A stretch of DNA of 64,000 nucleotides from Aestuariibius insulae (GCF_040783535.2 NZ_JBFONW020000005.1:1-64000), one strand, 5' to 3'. Shown: positions 24,052 through 32,549, numbered from the stretch's first letter. Made by a program: numbers and translations. The notes: generated by a model not told the origin, from the sequence alone.

Positions 24052-24291
24052 ATGGAATTCATCTGGACTCTCGTTCTTTGTGCGGGACTGACAGTCGAAG
24101 GGGGCTGCGCCGAAAAAGAAGTCAGCGCGATGCCAAGCCTTCACGACTGTATGCTGGCGGCTCAGGCGGCGAAGGTAACCCGTGCCACGAATATGCAGAC
24201 CTACGTGGTCTGCGAGCTGCGCAATGCCGACGTCATCGACAACCATCCACGCGCGTGGCGTATCGTCGACGATCAAGCGATGAAAATCTGA
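24052..24291 (+). CDS. Hypothetical small phage protein with a hydrophobic N-terminus
   Basis: A 79-aa protein with a strong GGAGGAAG ribosome site. It begins MEFIWTLVLCAGLTVEGGCA, which could be a signal or anchor sequence, followed by a soluble part with Cys residues (HDCMLAAQAA...YVVCELRN) that could pair in the periplasm. Function unknown. Confidence 0.6.
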   Translation: MEFIWTLVLCAGLTVEGGCAEKEVSAMPSLHDCMLAAQAAKVTRATNMQTYVVCELRNADVIDNHPRAWRIVDDQAMKI

Positions 24292-24314
24292 GTACGGCGC
24301 AGGCGGATGGCAAG

Positions 24315-24413
24315 GTGCTACCTCCCCAAGTCGGCTTGTCCCTCTACGCCGGCGGCGGCGGACTTGACATGGGGTGTGACCTTGCCGAGCCGTGCTTTGC
24401 CTCCGCCTCCTAA
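24315..24413 (+). pseudogene. Remnant of a C5-cytosine DNA methyltransferase N-terminus
   Basis: The 32-codon frame reads PQVGLSLYAGGGGLDMGCDL, then AEPCFASAS and a stop. This fits the SAM-binding motif I of C5 methyltransferases (S/DLFaGgGGldlG). No catalytic PC motif or other domain follows in any frame before the integrase, so only the start of the gene remains. Chance resemblance is possible given the short length. Confidence 0.45.
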
Positions 24414-24461
24414 CTCGAATTCGACAAGTCATTGCCGACGCGCCGTGATGGTGGGCCGGCC

Positions 24462-24650
24462 GTGAATCACAAGGCGCGCATAAGAGCGGCTCTTGTCACT
24501 GTCGCTGAGGCAATGCAGCGGCCGGGCGGCGAGGTCTACGCACCGATATTCGAACGCCTTGAAAGCGAGTTGGACGCGGCCGAGGCCCAAGAGGAAGCGG
24601 TCGAGCGCGCCTCGCGTTTCCTTAAATCGGAGCGCTTGCGGCCGAGCTGA
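24462..24650 (+). CDS. Hypothetical small phage protein, 62 aa
   Basis: A helical, charged protein from GTG 24462: '(V)NHKARIRAALVTVAEAMQRPGGEVYAPIFERLESELDAAE...'. The 'GEVYAPIFERLE.EL' pattern looks like a conserved small prophage protein. It converges with the integrase, with five bases between the stops. A TTG at 24432 is a possible longer start. Confidence 0.55.
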   Translation: MNHKARIRAALVTVAEAMQRPGGEVYAPIFERLESELDAAEAQEEAVERASRFLKSERLRPS

Positions 24651-24655
24651 TCCAC

Positions 24656-25933
24656 TCAGCCGAATCCAATCCGATCAATCCAATCCCGTTTGACATCAAG
24701 ACGCGCGCCAGCGCCGTAGCTCATGCCCTCGACCCGATGCCCCATCAACTCCTTACGGGTTCGGTCGGGACAGTTGGCGTTTTGCAGCGCGTCCGAAAAG
24801 CTGTGCCGCAGGCCGTAGGCGGTATGGTTCGGAGTCTCTGCAAGGCCGCTCGCGCGCAGATGATCGTTGACGAGCTGGGACCAGCTCGAAGGCTTGTCGA
24901 AATAACGCGGGAAGCCGTTCGGGTGCCGCTTGAGGGCGGCCAGCGAGATCCCGACCAATGGGATATCGCGCCGGGAATGGGGGGTCTTCAGGCGCATGGC
25001 GTCCCCCTCCTCAATCGCAATATGCGGGATGGGCGCTTCAAGACGGATTTGGGCCGGGCGCAATGCGCAGATCTCTGAGGGCCGAGCGCCGGTATTGATC
25101 ATCGCGCGCAGGATATCGGCCGCTTGCGAATTGAGCGCAGAGAGGGCCTCAGGAGCACAGAGCCTATCTTGAATCCACTTCGGCGAGAACGGCAGTCGCT
25201 TGCCGGTCTGCTGCTCGAAGCGGATACCGTGGAACGGGTTTGGCCGATCGGTCTGCTCCAGACCCCGAATGGCAGCGATCATCGCCCCCAGCATCGTAAA
25301 GTCTTTGTTTGCCGTCGCCGCCTGCACCTCTCCAGCCTCGACCCTCTTCCACCACCAGGCGCGGAAGCCGAGCGCATCCTGACGGGTGATCTTGTCGATC
25401 TCTCGGTCTCCGATCGCCTTGATGAAATTAGCCGTGGCCTTCAGGCGCTGGTTGCGCCAGCGCCGGGTCTGATCACTGCTGTAGCCGATGCGTCTATCCC
25501 GGGTAAGGTCCTCATAGCGCTCGAAGAGCTTGGAGATAGGGATCGAGATCGGCTCGGCAGCGCCCAAGAGAGCGGCTTCGAGATCCGGCCGGGCGTTGGA
25601 GGATGCGGAGGTGATCGCCTCGGCGCGGCGCAGGATCTCGGAAAGCTCCGCCGAAGCGAGGTCCTGCGCCGGCCGGTAGGCGAAGCCACGGCGCGCGGCA
25701 ATGTCCTTGAGCGCGTCGAAATAGGCGGCCGCGCGGGCATCGTGACCGGCCAACCGTGCTTCCCAATAGGCGTCCTGCATCGCCTCGATCTCGGCGGCCT
25801 TGGCTCGGGCGACTGCCTCTTGGTCGGTTCTGAGTGCGGTGTAGATAATCTCGCGCTCATCTACGGGTTCGAAGCGTTTGGGTCGCCTGCGGGCATGGGT
25901 AAAAAGCCCCTTCTTTCCGCGTCGGAAGATCAC
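24656..25933 (-). CDS. Tyrosine recombinase / phage integrase
   Basis: A 425-aa integrase. The catalytic domain shows Arg in 'INTGARPSEICAL', the HxxR-type box 'TAYGLRHSFSD', a later 'LMGHR' and the nucleophile Tyr in 'EGMSYGAGA'. The N-terminal 170 residues hold the arm-type and SAM-like core-binding regions. The GTG start at 25933 has no clear ribosome site, so the start is uncertain. It lies about 185 bases from tRNA-Arg, its probable target. Confidence 0.92.
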   Translation of the reverse strand: MIFRRGKKGLFTHARRRPKRFEPVDEREIIYTALRTDQEAVARAKAAEIEAMQDAYWEARLAGHDARAAAYFDALKDIAARRGFAYRPAQDLASAELSEILRRAEAITSASSNARPDLEAALLGAAEPISIPISKLFERYEDLTRDRRIGYSSDQTRRWRNQRLKATANFIKAIGDREIDKITRQDALGFRAWWWKRVEAGEVQAATANKDFTMLGAMIAAIRGLEQTDRPNPFHGIRFEQQTGKRLPFSPKWIQDRLCAPEALSALNSQAADILRAMINTGARPSEICALRPAQIRLEAPIPHIAIEEGDAMRLKTPHSRRDIPLVGISLAALKRHPNGFPRYFDKPSSWSQLVNDHLRASGLAETPNHTAYGLRHSFSDALQNANCPDRTRKELMGHRVEGMSYGAGARLDVKRDWIDRIGFG

Positions 25934-26118
25934 GCGGCGCGTCGGGGACGGGGACGGGAATCGGGGCGACCATGCATGATCCGGAGCCTAGGAATCGGCG
26001 CGGGTGTTGGCAAGTTGTTCAGCAAAAACGCATGCAAATCTTGGCTGATCCGAACGATCAAGACGGGATTTAATCATTAGTTATCAATGTCTTGGATGAT
26101 TATTTTGCGGGGAGAAAA

Positions 26119-26160
26119 TGGCGCGCTGGGGAGGATTCGAACCCCCGACCCCCTGATTCG
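26119..26160. other. Presumed att core within the tRNA-Arg 3' half
   Basis: The integrase lies next to the tRNA 3' end, so the att core is expected in the anticodon-to-3' region. The matching copy should lie at the far prophage end, left of position 1, and cannot be checked here. Confidence 0.4.
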
Positions 26161-26195
26161 TAGTCAGGTACTCTATCCAACTGAGCTACCAGCGC
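26119..26195 (-). tRNA. tRNA-Arg(ACG), probable prophage attachment gene
   Basis: A complete 77-nt cloverleaf on the minus strand: acceptor GCGCTGG/CCAGCGC, D arm GCTC...GAGT, anticodon stem CCTGA/TCAGG with loop CTACGAA (anticodon ACG), T arm GGGGG-TTCGAAT-CCTCC, discriminator G and encoded CCA. Its 3' end faces the integrase. The gene is intact, as expected when the phage restores the 3' half on integration. Confidence 0.95.
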
Positions 26196-26248
26196 GCAGA
26201 GTGTGGCGGGGATAGCTTCCGACCTCGGGCAATGCAAGGCCCAAACGC

Positions 26249-27649
26249 CTATCCGGCGGCCAAGAGGGACATGGCGTCTCCTTTGGGGAGACAGATCTTG
26301 AAGGATGTTCCCTCGTCCCCTGTTCTGGAAAGCTCGAGAGTTCCGCCGTGACCGCGAATGAGTTCTGCTGCGATTGCTAGACCAAGGCCTGAGCCGCCCT
26401 TGCGCGCGCCACCCTGAAACGGCTGGAAGAGATATTCCTGCGCTTTTGGGGGCAGGCCGGGGCCGGTATCGGTGATCTCGATCCACCATGCCGTGTCGTC
26501 TTCCCAAGCGGAGACGCAGATGCGACCGGGATCGCCGGTGGCCATGATGGCCTGACGCGCATTGCGGACCAGGTTCGAGACGACGCGAAACAGCTGCTCT
26601 CCGTCGGCGCGAACGACCAAGCCTGCCGGGACCTCGTCAGCGATTTCAAGAGGATAATCGCCAGCGGCCAGCCTCTCGCTGTCGATGACGTCTTCTACTA
26701 TGCGGTTGATAGCGAGCCGGTCGAGCGTCGGCGGGGGCTCCTCGGCCCGGCCGAAGGCGAGCGTGCTTTCGCACAAGGAGACGGCCCGCGTGATGGAGTT
26801 GACAAGCTTGGGTGCCATCCGGGTGACCAGCGGATCCTCGGACGTCTCGATCCGGTCCGTGAAGAGCTGAGCGGAGGTCAGGATGTTCCGCAGGTCATGG
26901 CTGATTTTAGCGACCGCACCACCGAGTTGGGCCAGACGCTCTTTCTGGCGCAGGGCGGTGGTCAGTTGCGATTGCAGGGATTGCAGGGCTTCTTCGGCCT
27001 CTCTGAGTTCCGTGACGCTAGCCTTCGGTTCGATAATGCGACGATTGTCCTCGGGCGCGTCAGCGTAGCGCTGCATGGCGCGGACAACGCCCTTGATCGG
27101 TGTAACGATGAACCGGCGTGCGGCGAGAAAGAGCAATGTCGCGGTGACGATGGAGATCAGGGCCGACAGGAACAGGATCCGGATCCCATAGGCGATCATC
27201 TCGTCGCGTAGATCCATCGTCGGCATGGCAACCTCGATGAGGAGACCGCCTTCGCGAACCGGCTCGCCGATGACACGGACGACCCGCTCTTCGGTATCGA
27301 TGAGGCGCTCGATGGCATGGCGGATCAGTTCCCAGGCGGTCGGATCACGCAGATCGAAGGTGGCATGGATCGGCGCCGGGATCTGCGACGACAGGATTAG
27401 CTGGCTGATCTCGTCCCGGCGCAGGACGACGTTGTAGACGCCGGCATTTGTCAAAAGCTCTTTCTCGAGCTCGCGGTCGATCATGTCATCGGCCAGTAGC
27501 GCCAATGAGGCGATCTGTGCGCGTTCAAGTCGCAATCGCAGATAGTCTTCCCTGAAGCGCGCGACGGATGGCACGAAGATCAGCACCTCCGCCAACATGA
27601 CGAAGACGGTCGTCAGAACCAGAAAACGGCCGGAAAGTGATTTGATCAT
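26249..27649 (-). CDS. Membrane sensor histidine kinase with HAMP domain
   Basis: A 466-aa kinase. TM1 is at about residues 10-30 and TM2 at 155-178, flanking a periplasmic sensor of about 125 residues. HAMP follows (FIVTPIKGVVRAMQRYA). The H box is 'AKISHDLRNILTSAQ' (His251); N box 'LVRNARQAIM', G1 'TDTGPGLPP', G2 'GGSGLGLAIA'. No response regulator is adjacent. It lies 25 bases downstream of the disulfide reductase-like gene and may be co-transcribed with it. Confidence 0.9.
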   Translation of the reverse strand: MIKSLSGRFLVLTTVFVMLAEVLIFVPSVARFREDYLRLRLERAQIASLALLADDMIDRELEKELLTNAGVYNVVLRRDEISQLILSSQIPAPIHATFDLRDPTAWELIRHAIERLIDTEERVVRVIGEPVREGGLLIEVAMPTMDLRDEMIAYGIRILFLSALISIVTATLLFLAARRFIVTPIKGVVRAMQRYADAPEDNRRIIEPKASVTELREAEEALQSLQSQLTTALRQKERLAQLGGAVAKISHDLRNILTSAQLFTDRIETSEDPLVTRMAPKLVNSITRAVSLCESTLAFGRAEEPPPTLDRLAINRIVEDVIDSERLAAGDYPLEIADEVPAGLVVRADGEQLFRVVSNLVRNARQAIMATGDPGRICVSAWEDDTAWWIEITDTGPGLPPKAQEYLFQPFQGGARKGGSGLGLAIAAELIRGHGGTLELSRTGDEGTSFKICLPKGDAMSLLAAG

Positions 27650-27674
27650 GTTCGCCTTCCCTGCCTTTGATCCT

Positions 27675-29123
27675 TCAGGGCAAAAACCTTTGAACCGTGC
27701 CGACGACCCATTTCACCAGATCGCTTTCGAAGATCTTCGGGCCAAGATACGCCCCTGCCGCCCTTTTGTTGACCTCCATCAAGGTCGGATAGGGCAGCAC
27801 GGTATTAGATAAGGCCGTCATTTTGAGCTTGTTGGCAATCGCCATCGCCCACATGCCGATCAATTCGCCCGCCTGCGCGCCAACGATGGAGGCGCCGACC
27901 GGACGGCCGGAGACGACCATCACCTTCACGAGACCCGTCGTCTTGCCTTCGGCGATGGCGCGATCATTTTCGTCGTAGGGGAACCGAACTACGCTCAGTT
28001 TGGACCCGAATTTCTTTTGCGCTTCGGCCTCGGTCAGCCCGACCTGGGCCAGTTCGGGATCGGTGTAGGTGGCCCACGGGATGTGATCCTGTCTGGCCTT
28101 CGAAGGCAGGCCGAAGAGCATCGACTTGATGACGACCCCGGCATGGTAGCCCGCGACATGAGTGAACTGATAACCCCCCGCCGCATCTCCGATGGCATAG
28201 ACGCTGCGGTTTGAGACGGAGCGCAGATCGTCGCCGGTGGTGACGCCGCCGCGCTTGAACCGGACACCGCCTATTTCGAGGTCGAGCTTGTCGAGATTGA
28301 CCTTGCGCCCCACCGCCATCAGAAGATGCGAGCCCGTCAAATCCCCTTTGGGCGTACTTACGGTGATCTCGCCGTCCTTGCCCGAGATCTTTTCGGCTTG
28401 AGCCTCTTCGATGATCTCGACGCCTTCGGCCCGGAGTTTGTCGAGAACGATCGCGGCCAGCTCCGGATCGTCCTTTCCCATGGCTCTTTGTCCTTCGATG
28501 ACCGTGACCTTCGATCCGAGCCGGATATGGGCCTGCGCCATTTCCATACCGATCGGGCCGCCGCCGATGATGAGAAGATGCTCGGGTTTGGTACGAAGGT
28601 CGAAGATCGTTTCATTCGTGTGAACTTCGACCTCGTCGATCCCCGGGATCGGCGGCACGAGAGGAGAGGATCCGGTTGCGATGACGATCCGGCGGGCCTC
28701 GATGATCGTCTCTCCTGCCTGCACCTCAGTCTTCGAGATGAACCGGCCGTATTCGCGGATGACCTTGACTCCCAGACCCTCGAACCGCTCCTGGCTGTCG
28801 ACGGGGGCGATGGTTTCGATCACTTTATGGACGTGCTCCTTCGCTTGAGCGTAGTCCACGGACGGATCGACCTGCTCGACGCCGAAGCCGCCGCCAGAGC
28901 GCATCGCGTGAGCCTTCTTGCCGGCCGCGATCAGCGCCTTGGAGGGAACGCATCCGTAGTTGAGGCAATCGCCGCCCATCTTGTGACCTTCGAGCAGGAC
29001 TACATTTGCGCCCATCTGGACCGCCCCGGCCGCCACCGAAAGGCCGCCGGATCCTGCGCCGATGATGAGGATGTCAGTTTTGATGCGATCGGCTGTGCGG
29101 GCTGGTTCTGCGGTCTGTGTCAT
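27675..29123 (-). CDS. FAD-dependent pyridine nucleotide-disulfide oxidoreductase (dihydrolipoyl dehydrogenase / MerA-like)
   Basis: A 482-aa flavoprotein with FAD motif 'ILIIGAGSGGLSVA' and redox pair GGDCLNYGCVPSK (Cys53, Cys58). The NAD(P) site is 'LLIIGGGPIGMEMA' and the second FAD motif 'VYAIGDAAGG'. The C-terminal HPTxxE active site of lipoamide dehydrogenase reads YPTLME, with Tyr for the catalytic His. So it is not a typical E3 subunit, and it lacks the MerA vicinal C-terminal cysteines. It lies three bases from the TVP38-like gene, a pairing often seen for this subfamily. Substrate unknown. Confidence 0.85.
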   Translation of the reverse strand: MTQTAEPARTADRIKTDILIIGAGSGGLSVAAGAVQMGANVVLLEGHKMGGDCLNYGCVPSKALIAAGKKAHAMRSGGGFGVEQVDPSVDYAQAKEHVHKVIETIAPVDSQERFEGLGVKVIREYGRFISKTEVQAGETIIEARRIVIATGSSPLVPPIPGIDEVEVHTNETIFDLRTKPEHLLIIGGGPIGMEMAQAHIRLGSKVTVIEGQRAMGKDDPELAAIVLDKLRAEGVEIIEEAQAEKISGKDGEITVSTPKGDLTGSHLLMAVGRKVNLDKLDLEIGGVRFKRGGVTTGDDLRSVSNRSVYAIGDAAGGYQFTHVAGYHAGVVIKSMLFGLPSKARQDHIPWATYTDPELAQVGLTEAEAQKKFGSKLSVVRFPYDENDRAIAEGKTTGLVKVMVVSGRPVGASIVGAQAGELIGMWAMAIANKLKMTALSNTVLPYPTLMEVNKRAAGAYLGPKIFESDLVKWVVGTVQRFLP

Positions 29124-29126
29124 GAC

Positions 29127-29858
29127 TCAGATCCCTTTCTTGCCGCGCACGGCCTTGAGGACGATTGGAAGGGCGGCCAGGCAGCACAGGCCGAGGATCG
29201 GGAAGAGGATGTGGGGCTCGAAGATGATGCCAAGATTGGGCGTCTCTCCGCGGGCGAAGACTTCGCCCAAGCCCGCCCCGACGGAGGTATAGACGACCGC
29301 GCCGGGAATGATGCCCAGAAATGTAGTGACCGCGAACCGAACAAGCGGGACCCCGACGAGGGCGGGAACCAGATTGGCGACGAAGAAGGGCACCGCGGGC
29401 ACCAGACGGATCAGAAAGAGCGCCTCCCACTGACTGTCGTCAATCGCCGCTTTAATCTTCTTCACCGCGCCATCGGACGCATCCATTTTGGCAGCGAGCC
29501 GCTCTCCAAGGCCCCACCGTGCGGCGAGAAAGATGACGATGGCTCCTATCGTTGCCGCCGTGACGTTGAAGAGCGCCCCGGGAAACGTTGCAAAGAGAAA
29601 CCCACCCGTCAGTGTCGCGATCGTGGCGCCGGGCAGAGAGAATCCGACGATGACGATATAGACTGCCATGAACACGAGGACCGTCGCGATATAGTTGCTA
29701 TCGCGGAACGCGATCAGGGTTTCCCGATTGTCCGCGAGGGTCTGAAAGGTGAAGTAGTCTCTGAGGAAAAAGAAACCCAGGACGGCGGCAAGCCCGATCA
29801 CGATTAGGGGCAAACGGCGCAGCATGGCGTTGGGCGGGGACGTCTCGTCTCGTGTCAT
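29127..29858 (-). CDS. TVP38/TMEM64-family (VTT domain) membrane protein
   Basis: A 243-aa inner-membrane protein with about five or six hydrophobic segments. The VTT/DedA-like core shows 'SLPGATIATLTGGFLFATFPGALFNVTAATIGA' and 'FLIRLVPAVPFFVANLVPALVGVPLVRFAVTTFLGIIPGAVVYTSVGAGLG', with the family's conserved Pro and Arg residues. ATG 29858 is chosen; the upstream extension is Arg/Ser-rich and not membrane-like. Precise substrate unknown; relatives move lipids or metals. Confidence 0.88.
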   Translation of the reverse strand: MTRDETSPPNAMLRRLPLIVIGLAAVLGFFFLRDYFTFQTLADNRETLIAFRDSNYIATVLVFMAVYIVIVGFSLPGATIATLTGGFLFATFPGALFNVTAATIGAIVIFLAARWGLGERLAAKMDASDGAVKKIKAAIDDSQWEALFLIRLVPAVPFFVANLVPALVGVPLVRFAVTTFLGIIPGAVVYTSVGAGLGEVFARGETPNLGIIFEPHILFPILGLCCLAALPIVLKAVRGKKGI

Positions 29859-30092
29859 ATCCTTGGCTCTCCAATCAGGTCCCGTTGGGCGGGGCTGGGC
29901 TACAGATGACGAGAGTTCACCGCGACGGATAGAGGGCTCACAGCCGGTTGATGGCCTTCTCACGCTGCGGTGAGGAGTTTGAGCGAAACCGGCTGCGCAT
30001 GTTTCAGGATCGATGCCAGAGTCGGCGGACCTGTAACAATGTGACGCCCCGTCCGCGCTCCTTGTTGCAGGTTTTCCAAGGCGCTTGGGCGA

Positions 30093-30121
30093 TTGACACG
30101 CGCAAGAGAGGCAATTAATGC
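30093..30121 (+). promoter_or_regulatory. Promoter upstream of rpmH
   Basis: TTGACA (30093-30098), 17-nt spacer, TAATGC (30116-30121), 66 bases before rpmH. It is the only good sigma-70 pair in the 329-base gap after the TVP38-like gene; nothing else was seen in that gap. Confidence 0.65.
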
Positions 30122-30187
30122 ACGGGCTTCGATATATGACAGGTCTTGATCCATAACGCGGATCGACCTCTGAACCGGAGAGACGCG

Positions 30188-30322
30188 ATGAAACGCACCT
30201 TTCAGCCTTCCAATCTCGTGCGCAAGCGGCGCCACGGATTTCGTTCGCGTATGGCAACGAAAGCCGGGCGCAAGATTCTGAACGCCCGTCGCGCACGCGG
30301 CCGGAAGTCGCTCAGCGCGTGA
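30188..30322 (+). CDS. rpmH: Ribosomal protein bL34
   Basis: A 44-aa protein, MKRTFQPSNLVRKRRHGFRS at the start and GRKSLSA at the end: exact bL34 pattern and length. GGAGAG precedes the ATG. It starts the conserved rpmH-rnpA-yidD run. Confidence 0.98.
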   Translation: MKRTFQPSNLVRKRRHGFRSRMATKAGRKILNARRARGRKSLSA

Positions 30323-30337
30323 TCCGGTCTGGCTGCC

Positions 30338-30736
30338 ATGCTGACAGCCGAACCCGATAAACCAACCGATGCCGCGGGGTTTCCCTCCGCGGCTTTGACG
30401 TTTATGCCGACCGTTTTGAAGGAGCGGTCGGATTTTCTGCGTCTGGCGCGGGCGAGGAGGGTCGTGACGGACGGATTCGTTCTTCAGGGACGCCGCCGTG
30501 AGGACGGACCCGGGATCCGGGTGGGATATACCTGCTCCAAGAAGGTCGGGAACGCAGTGGCCCGCAATCGGGCAAAGCGGCGCCTGCGGGAGATCGCCAG
30601 ACAGGGGCTCGCGCAAGATGGGCAAGGCGGTTGGGACTATGTGCTGATCGGACGACACAAGATGACAGCCACGCTGCCCTTCGATGTCTTGAAAGAGGAT
30701 TTCGGACGCGCCCTTCGCAAGCTCCATGGAAAATGA
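30338..30736 (+). CDS. rnpA: Ribonuclease P protein component
   Basis: A 132-aa protein that assists RNase P RNA in tRNA 5' processing. The signature 'KKVGNAVARNRAKRRLREIAR' (the RNR motif) is intact, with 'RVGYTCSKK' before it. The first 20 residues (LTAEPDKPTDAAGFPS) are an extension, so a downstream start near MPTVLKERSDFLRL is possible. It lies 15 bases from rpmH, and its stop overlaps yidD (ATGA). Confidence 0.95.
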   Translation: MLTAEPDKPTDAAGFPSAALTFMPTVLKERSDFLRLARARRVVTDGFVLQGRRREDGPGIRVGYTCSKKVGNAVARNRAKRRLREIARQGLAQDGQGGWDYVLIGRHKMTATLPFDVLKEDFGRALRKLHGK

Positions 30737-31011
30737 CGCCGCTTGCTCATATCATCGCGCTACCCATCCGCGCCTACCGGCTTGTTTTGTCCCCGTGGGT
30801 GGGTCACGGCTGCCGGTTTCAGCCCACCTGCTCTGTCTACGCTCTTGAAGCGCTCCAGCGGCATGGCGGCCTCAAAGGCGGCTGGCTGACGCTTCGCCGG
30901 TTGAGCCGGTGTCACCCCTGGGGTGGCTCGGGTATCGACAATGTCCCCGGCAGCGATAGCGCTTCTCCTGGCAGAACGAAGGCCCAGTCGACATCCGACA
31001 GGTCCGCATAG
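30733..31011 (+). CDS. yidD: Membrane protein insertion efficiency factor YidD
   Basis: A 92-aa protein with the family core 'YRLVLSPWVGHGCRFQPTCSVYALEALQRHGGLKGGWLTLRRLSRCHPWGGSGIDNVP', including three conserved Cys. The N-terminus forms an amphipathic helix. The start overlaps the rnpA stop. The last 100 bases overlap a convergent DUF1353-like gene. Confidence 0.95.
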   Translation: MTPLAHIIALPIRAYRLVLSPWVGHGCRFQPTCSVYALEALQRHGGLKGGWLTLRRLSRCHPWGGSGIDNVPGSDSASPGRTKAQSTSDRSA

Positions 31012-31505
31012 CGATCACGAGTCCGGCGGCGGTATCCGAAGCCACCGAAAAGCCGAACCGCCGCGAAAATCGCATACCGGCGAAGGAGGCCTACCCGGGC
31101 CGCCTTCATCCCGGCCAGCATGACGAGATCGGCGAACAGGCGATCCCGGTCCCGGGCGACAGGGTGGGGCTGATCCTGCCAGGCAATATAGAGATAGTCG
31201 TGAACGATTGCGGCCTCGAGCCACGGCCCAACCCGGCCGACGGTCCAGCGCGCGATCACCGGAACGGAGGTCAAGTCGGTGATCAGACCAGGTGGAACGA
31301 TGAGCTTCCGGACGTGCCGATCCACCTCAATCAGGACCCCAAACGGGGCGCCCGTGATGAAATCGGCATCTTCCCCGGTTCGAAGGCGCACCGCATCCTT
31401 CAGACGGACGAGCACGAGGGGATCGCGATAGGAAAACCCTCCAAGCCTGGACCAATGATCGGGATAGGGATCGTGCCTACGGCGCGGATGATCGAATTGA
31501 TCCAT
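30912..31505 (-). CDS. DUF1353-family protein
   Basis: A 197-aa protein with the DUF1353 pattern: 'VPPGLITDLTSVPVIARWTVGRVGPWLEAAIVHDYLYI' and later 'DRLFADLVMLAGMKAARVGLLRRYAIFAAVRLFGGFGYR'. The HD and D residues suggest a metal or hydrolase site, but the family has no settled function and is also common in phages. ATG 31505 has GGAAAGG upstream. It lies opposite the ttcA start and overlaps the end of yidD on the other strand. Confidence 0.75.
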   Translation of the reverse strand: MDQFDHPRRRHDPYPDHWSRLGGFSYRDPLVLVRLKDAVRLRTGEDADFITGAPFGVLIEVDRHVRKLIVPPGLITDLTSVPVIARWTVGRVGPWLEAAIVHDYLYIAWQDQPHPVARDRDRLFADLVMLAGMKAARVGLLRRYAIFAAVRLFGGFGYRRRTRDRYADLSDVDWAFVLPGEALSLPGTLSIPEPPQG

Positions 31506-31550
31506 CGAGAAACCTTTCCTGTCTGCGGTCCAAAGGATATGGAGCCTGCG

Positions 31551-32399
31551 ATGCTCGACGACATTGACGATATTCATCCCCTTTTTGAGGGCGCTCCTGC
31601 AACGACGGAGTTTCGCAAGCTGCGCAAGCGTCTTGTCCGGCAGACTCGTGAAGCAGTTGACCAGTATGGCATGGTTGAACCGGGCACACGCTGGCTTGTC
31701 TGTTTGTCAGGGGGCAAAGACAGCTACACGTTGCTTGCCATCCTGCACGAGCTGCAATGGCGCGGCCTGCTTCCGGTCGAGCTTTTGGCCTGCAATCTCG
31801 ATCAGGGTCAGCCCGGCTTTCCGGCGACAGTCCTGCCCGACTTCCTTGAACGGATGGGCGTGCGTCATCGGATCGAATACCAAGACACCTATTCTATCGT
31901 CATGGACAAGGTTCCGCAGGGGCGAACCTATTGCGCCCTTTGCTCGCGGTTAAGGCGTGGCAATCTTTATCGGATCGCGCGCGAGGAGGGATGTTCGGCG
32001 GTCGTTCTGGGTCACCATCGCGACGACATTCTCGAGACCTTTTTCATGAATTTGTTTCACAGCGGACGGACTGCGACAATGCCTCCGAAGCTGCTGAACG
32101 AAGACGGAGATCTTTTTGTCTACCGGCCTCTCGCGCATGTCGCAGAGATCGACTGTGACCGCTTCTCCAAAGCAATGAACTATCCCATCATTCCCTGTGA
32201 CCTATGTGGAAGTCAGGACGGTCTTCAGCGCCAGCAAATAAAAGCGATGTTGGACCAGTGGGAGCGAAACAGCCCCGGTCGGCGGCAGGTCATTTTCAAG
32301 TCGCTCACGAATGTGCGCCGGTCCCATATGCTCGACCCGTCACTGTTCGATTTTGCCGGACTGGTAAGGGAAAACGCAGGATCGGATACAGACAAGTGA
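31551..32399 (+). CDS. ttcA: tRNA 2-thiocytidine(32) synthetase TtcA
   Basis: A 282-aa enzyme that thiolates C32 of some tRNAs. It has the PP-loop SGGKDSYT (near residue 55), CALC and CDLCGS pairs for the iron-sulfur cluster and 'GHHRDDILETFFMNLF'. ATG 31551 has GGAG six bases upstream; ATG 31539 is an alternative. It separates yidD from yidC, which are neighbours in many genomes. Confidence 0.93.
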   Translation: MLDDIDDIHPLFEGAPATTEFRKLRKRLVRQTREAVDQYGMVEPGTRWLVCLSGGKDSYTLLAILHELQWRGLLPVELLACNLDQGQPGFPATVLPDFLERMGVRHRIEYQDTYSIVMDKVPQGRTYCALCSRLRRGNLYRIAREEGCSAVVLGHHRDDILETFFMNLFHSGRTATMPPKLLNEDGDLFVYRPLAHVAEIDCDRFSKAMNYPIIPCDLCGSQDGLQRQQIKAMLDQWERNSPGRRQVIFKSLTNVRRSHMLDPSLFDFAGLVRENAGSDTDK

Positions 32400-32549
32400 C
32401 CTGGCAAGGCCCCTTTGATATGGGTTTGCCGCCTTGCTGCATGATGCTTCACTGCTTATCTGAGACTGGAATCGACTTGACGTCAGCGACGGCCCCCTGT
32501 TCAACCGGCCAAATCTCATTTTTCCCGACATCACGCACGGCAGCTCCTT

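Larger units (their letters stand above)
1..26118. mobile_element. Prophage (siphovirus-like, HK97-type head), left end outside the window
   Basis: A contiguous block holds tail, connector, capsid, protease, portal, terminase, primase/helicase, Cro/CI-like regulators and a tyrosine integrase, in the order usual for temperate siphophages. It ends on the right at an intact tRNA-Arg (26119-26195) whose 3' end faces the integrase, the classic tRNA attachment arrangement. The head module resembles that of gene transfer agents, but the integrase, replication genes and immunity switch show an integrated phage. The left attachment site is not in view, so the true size is unknown. Confidence 0.95.

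Noticed and set aside
29960..30727. A 255-codon minus-strand ORF across rpmH and rnpA
   Set aside because: Antisense to two certain genes, with no family resemblance.
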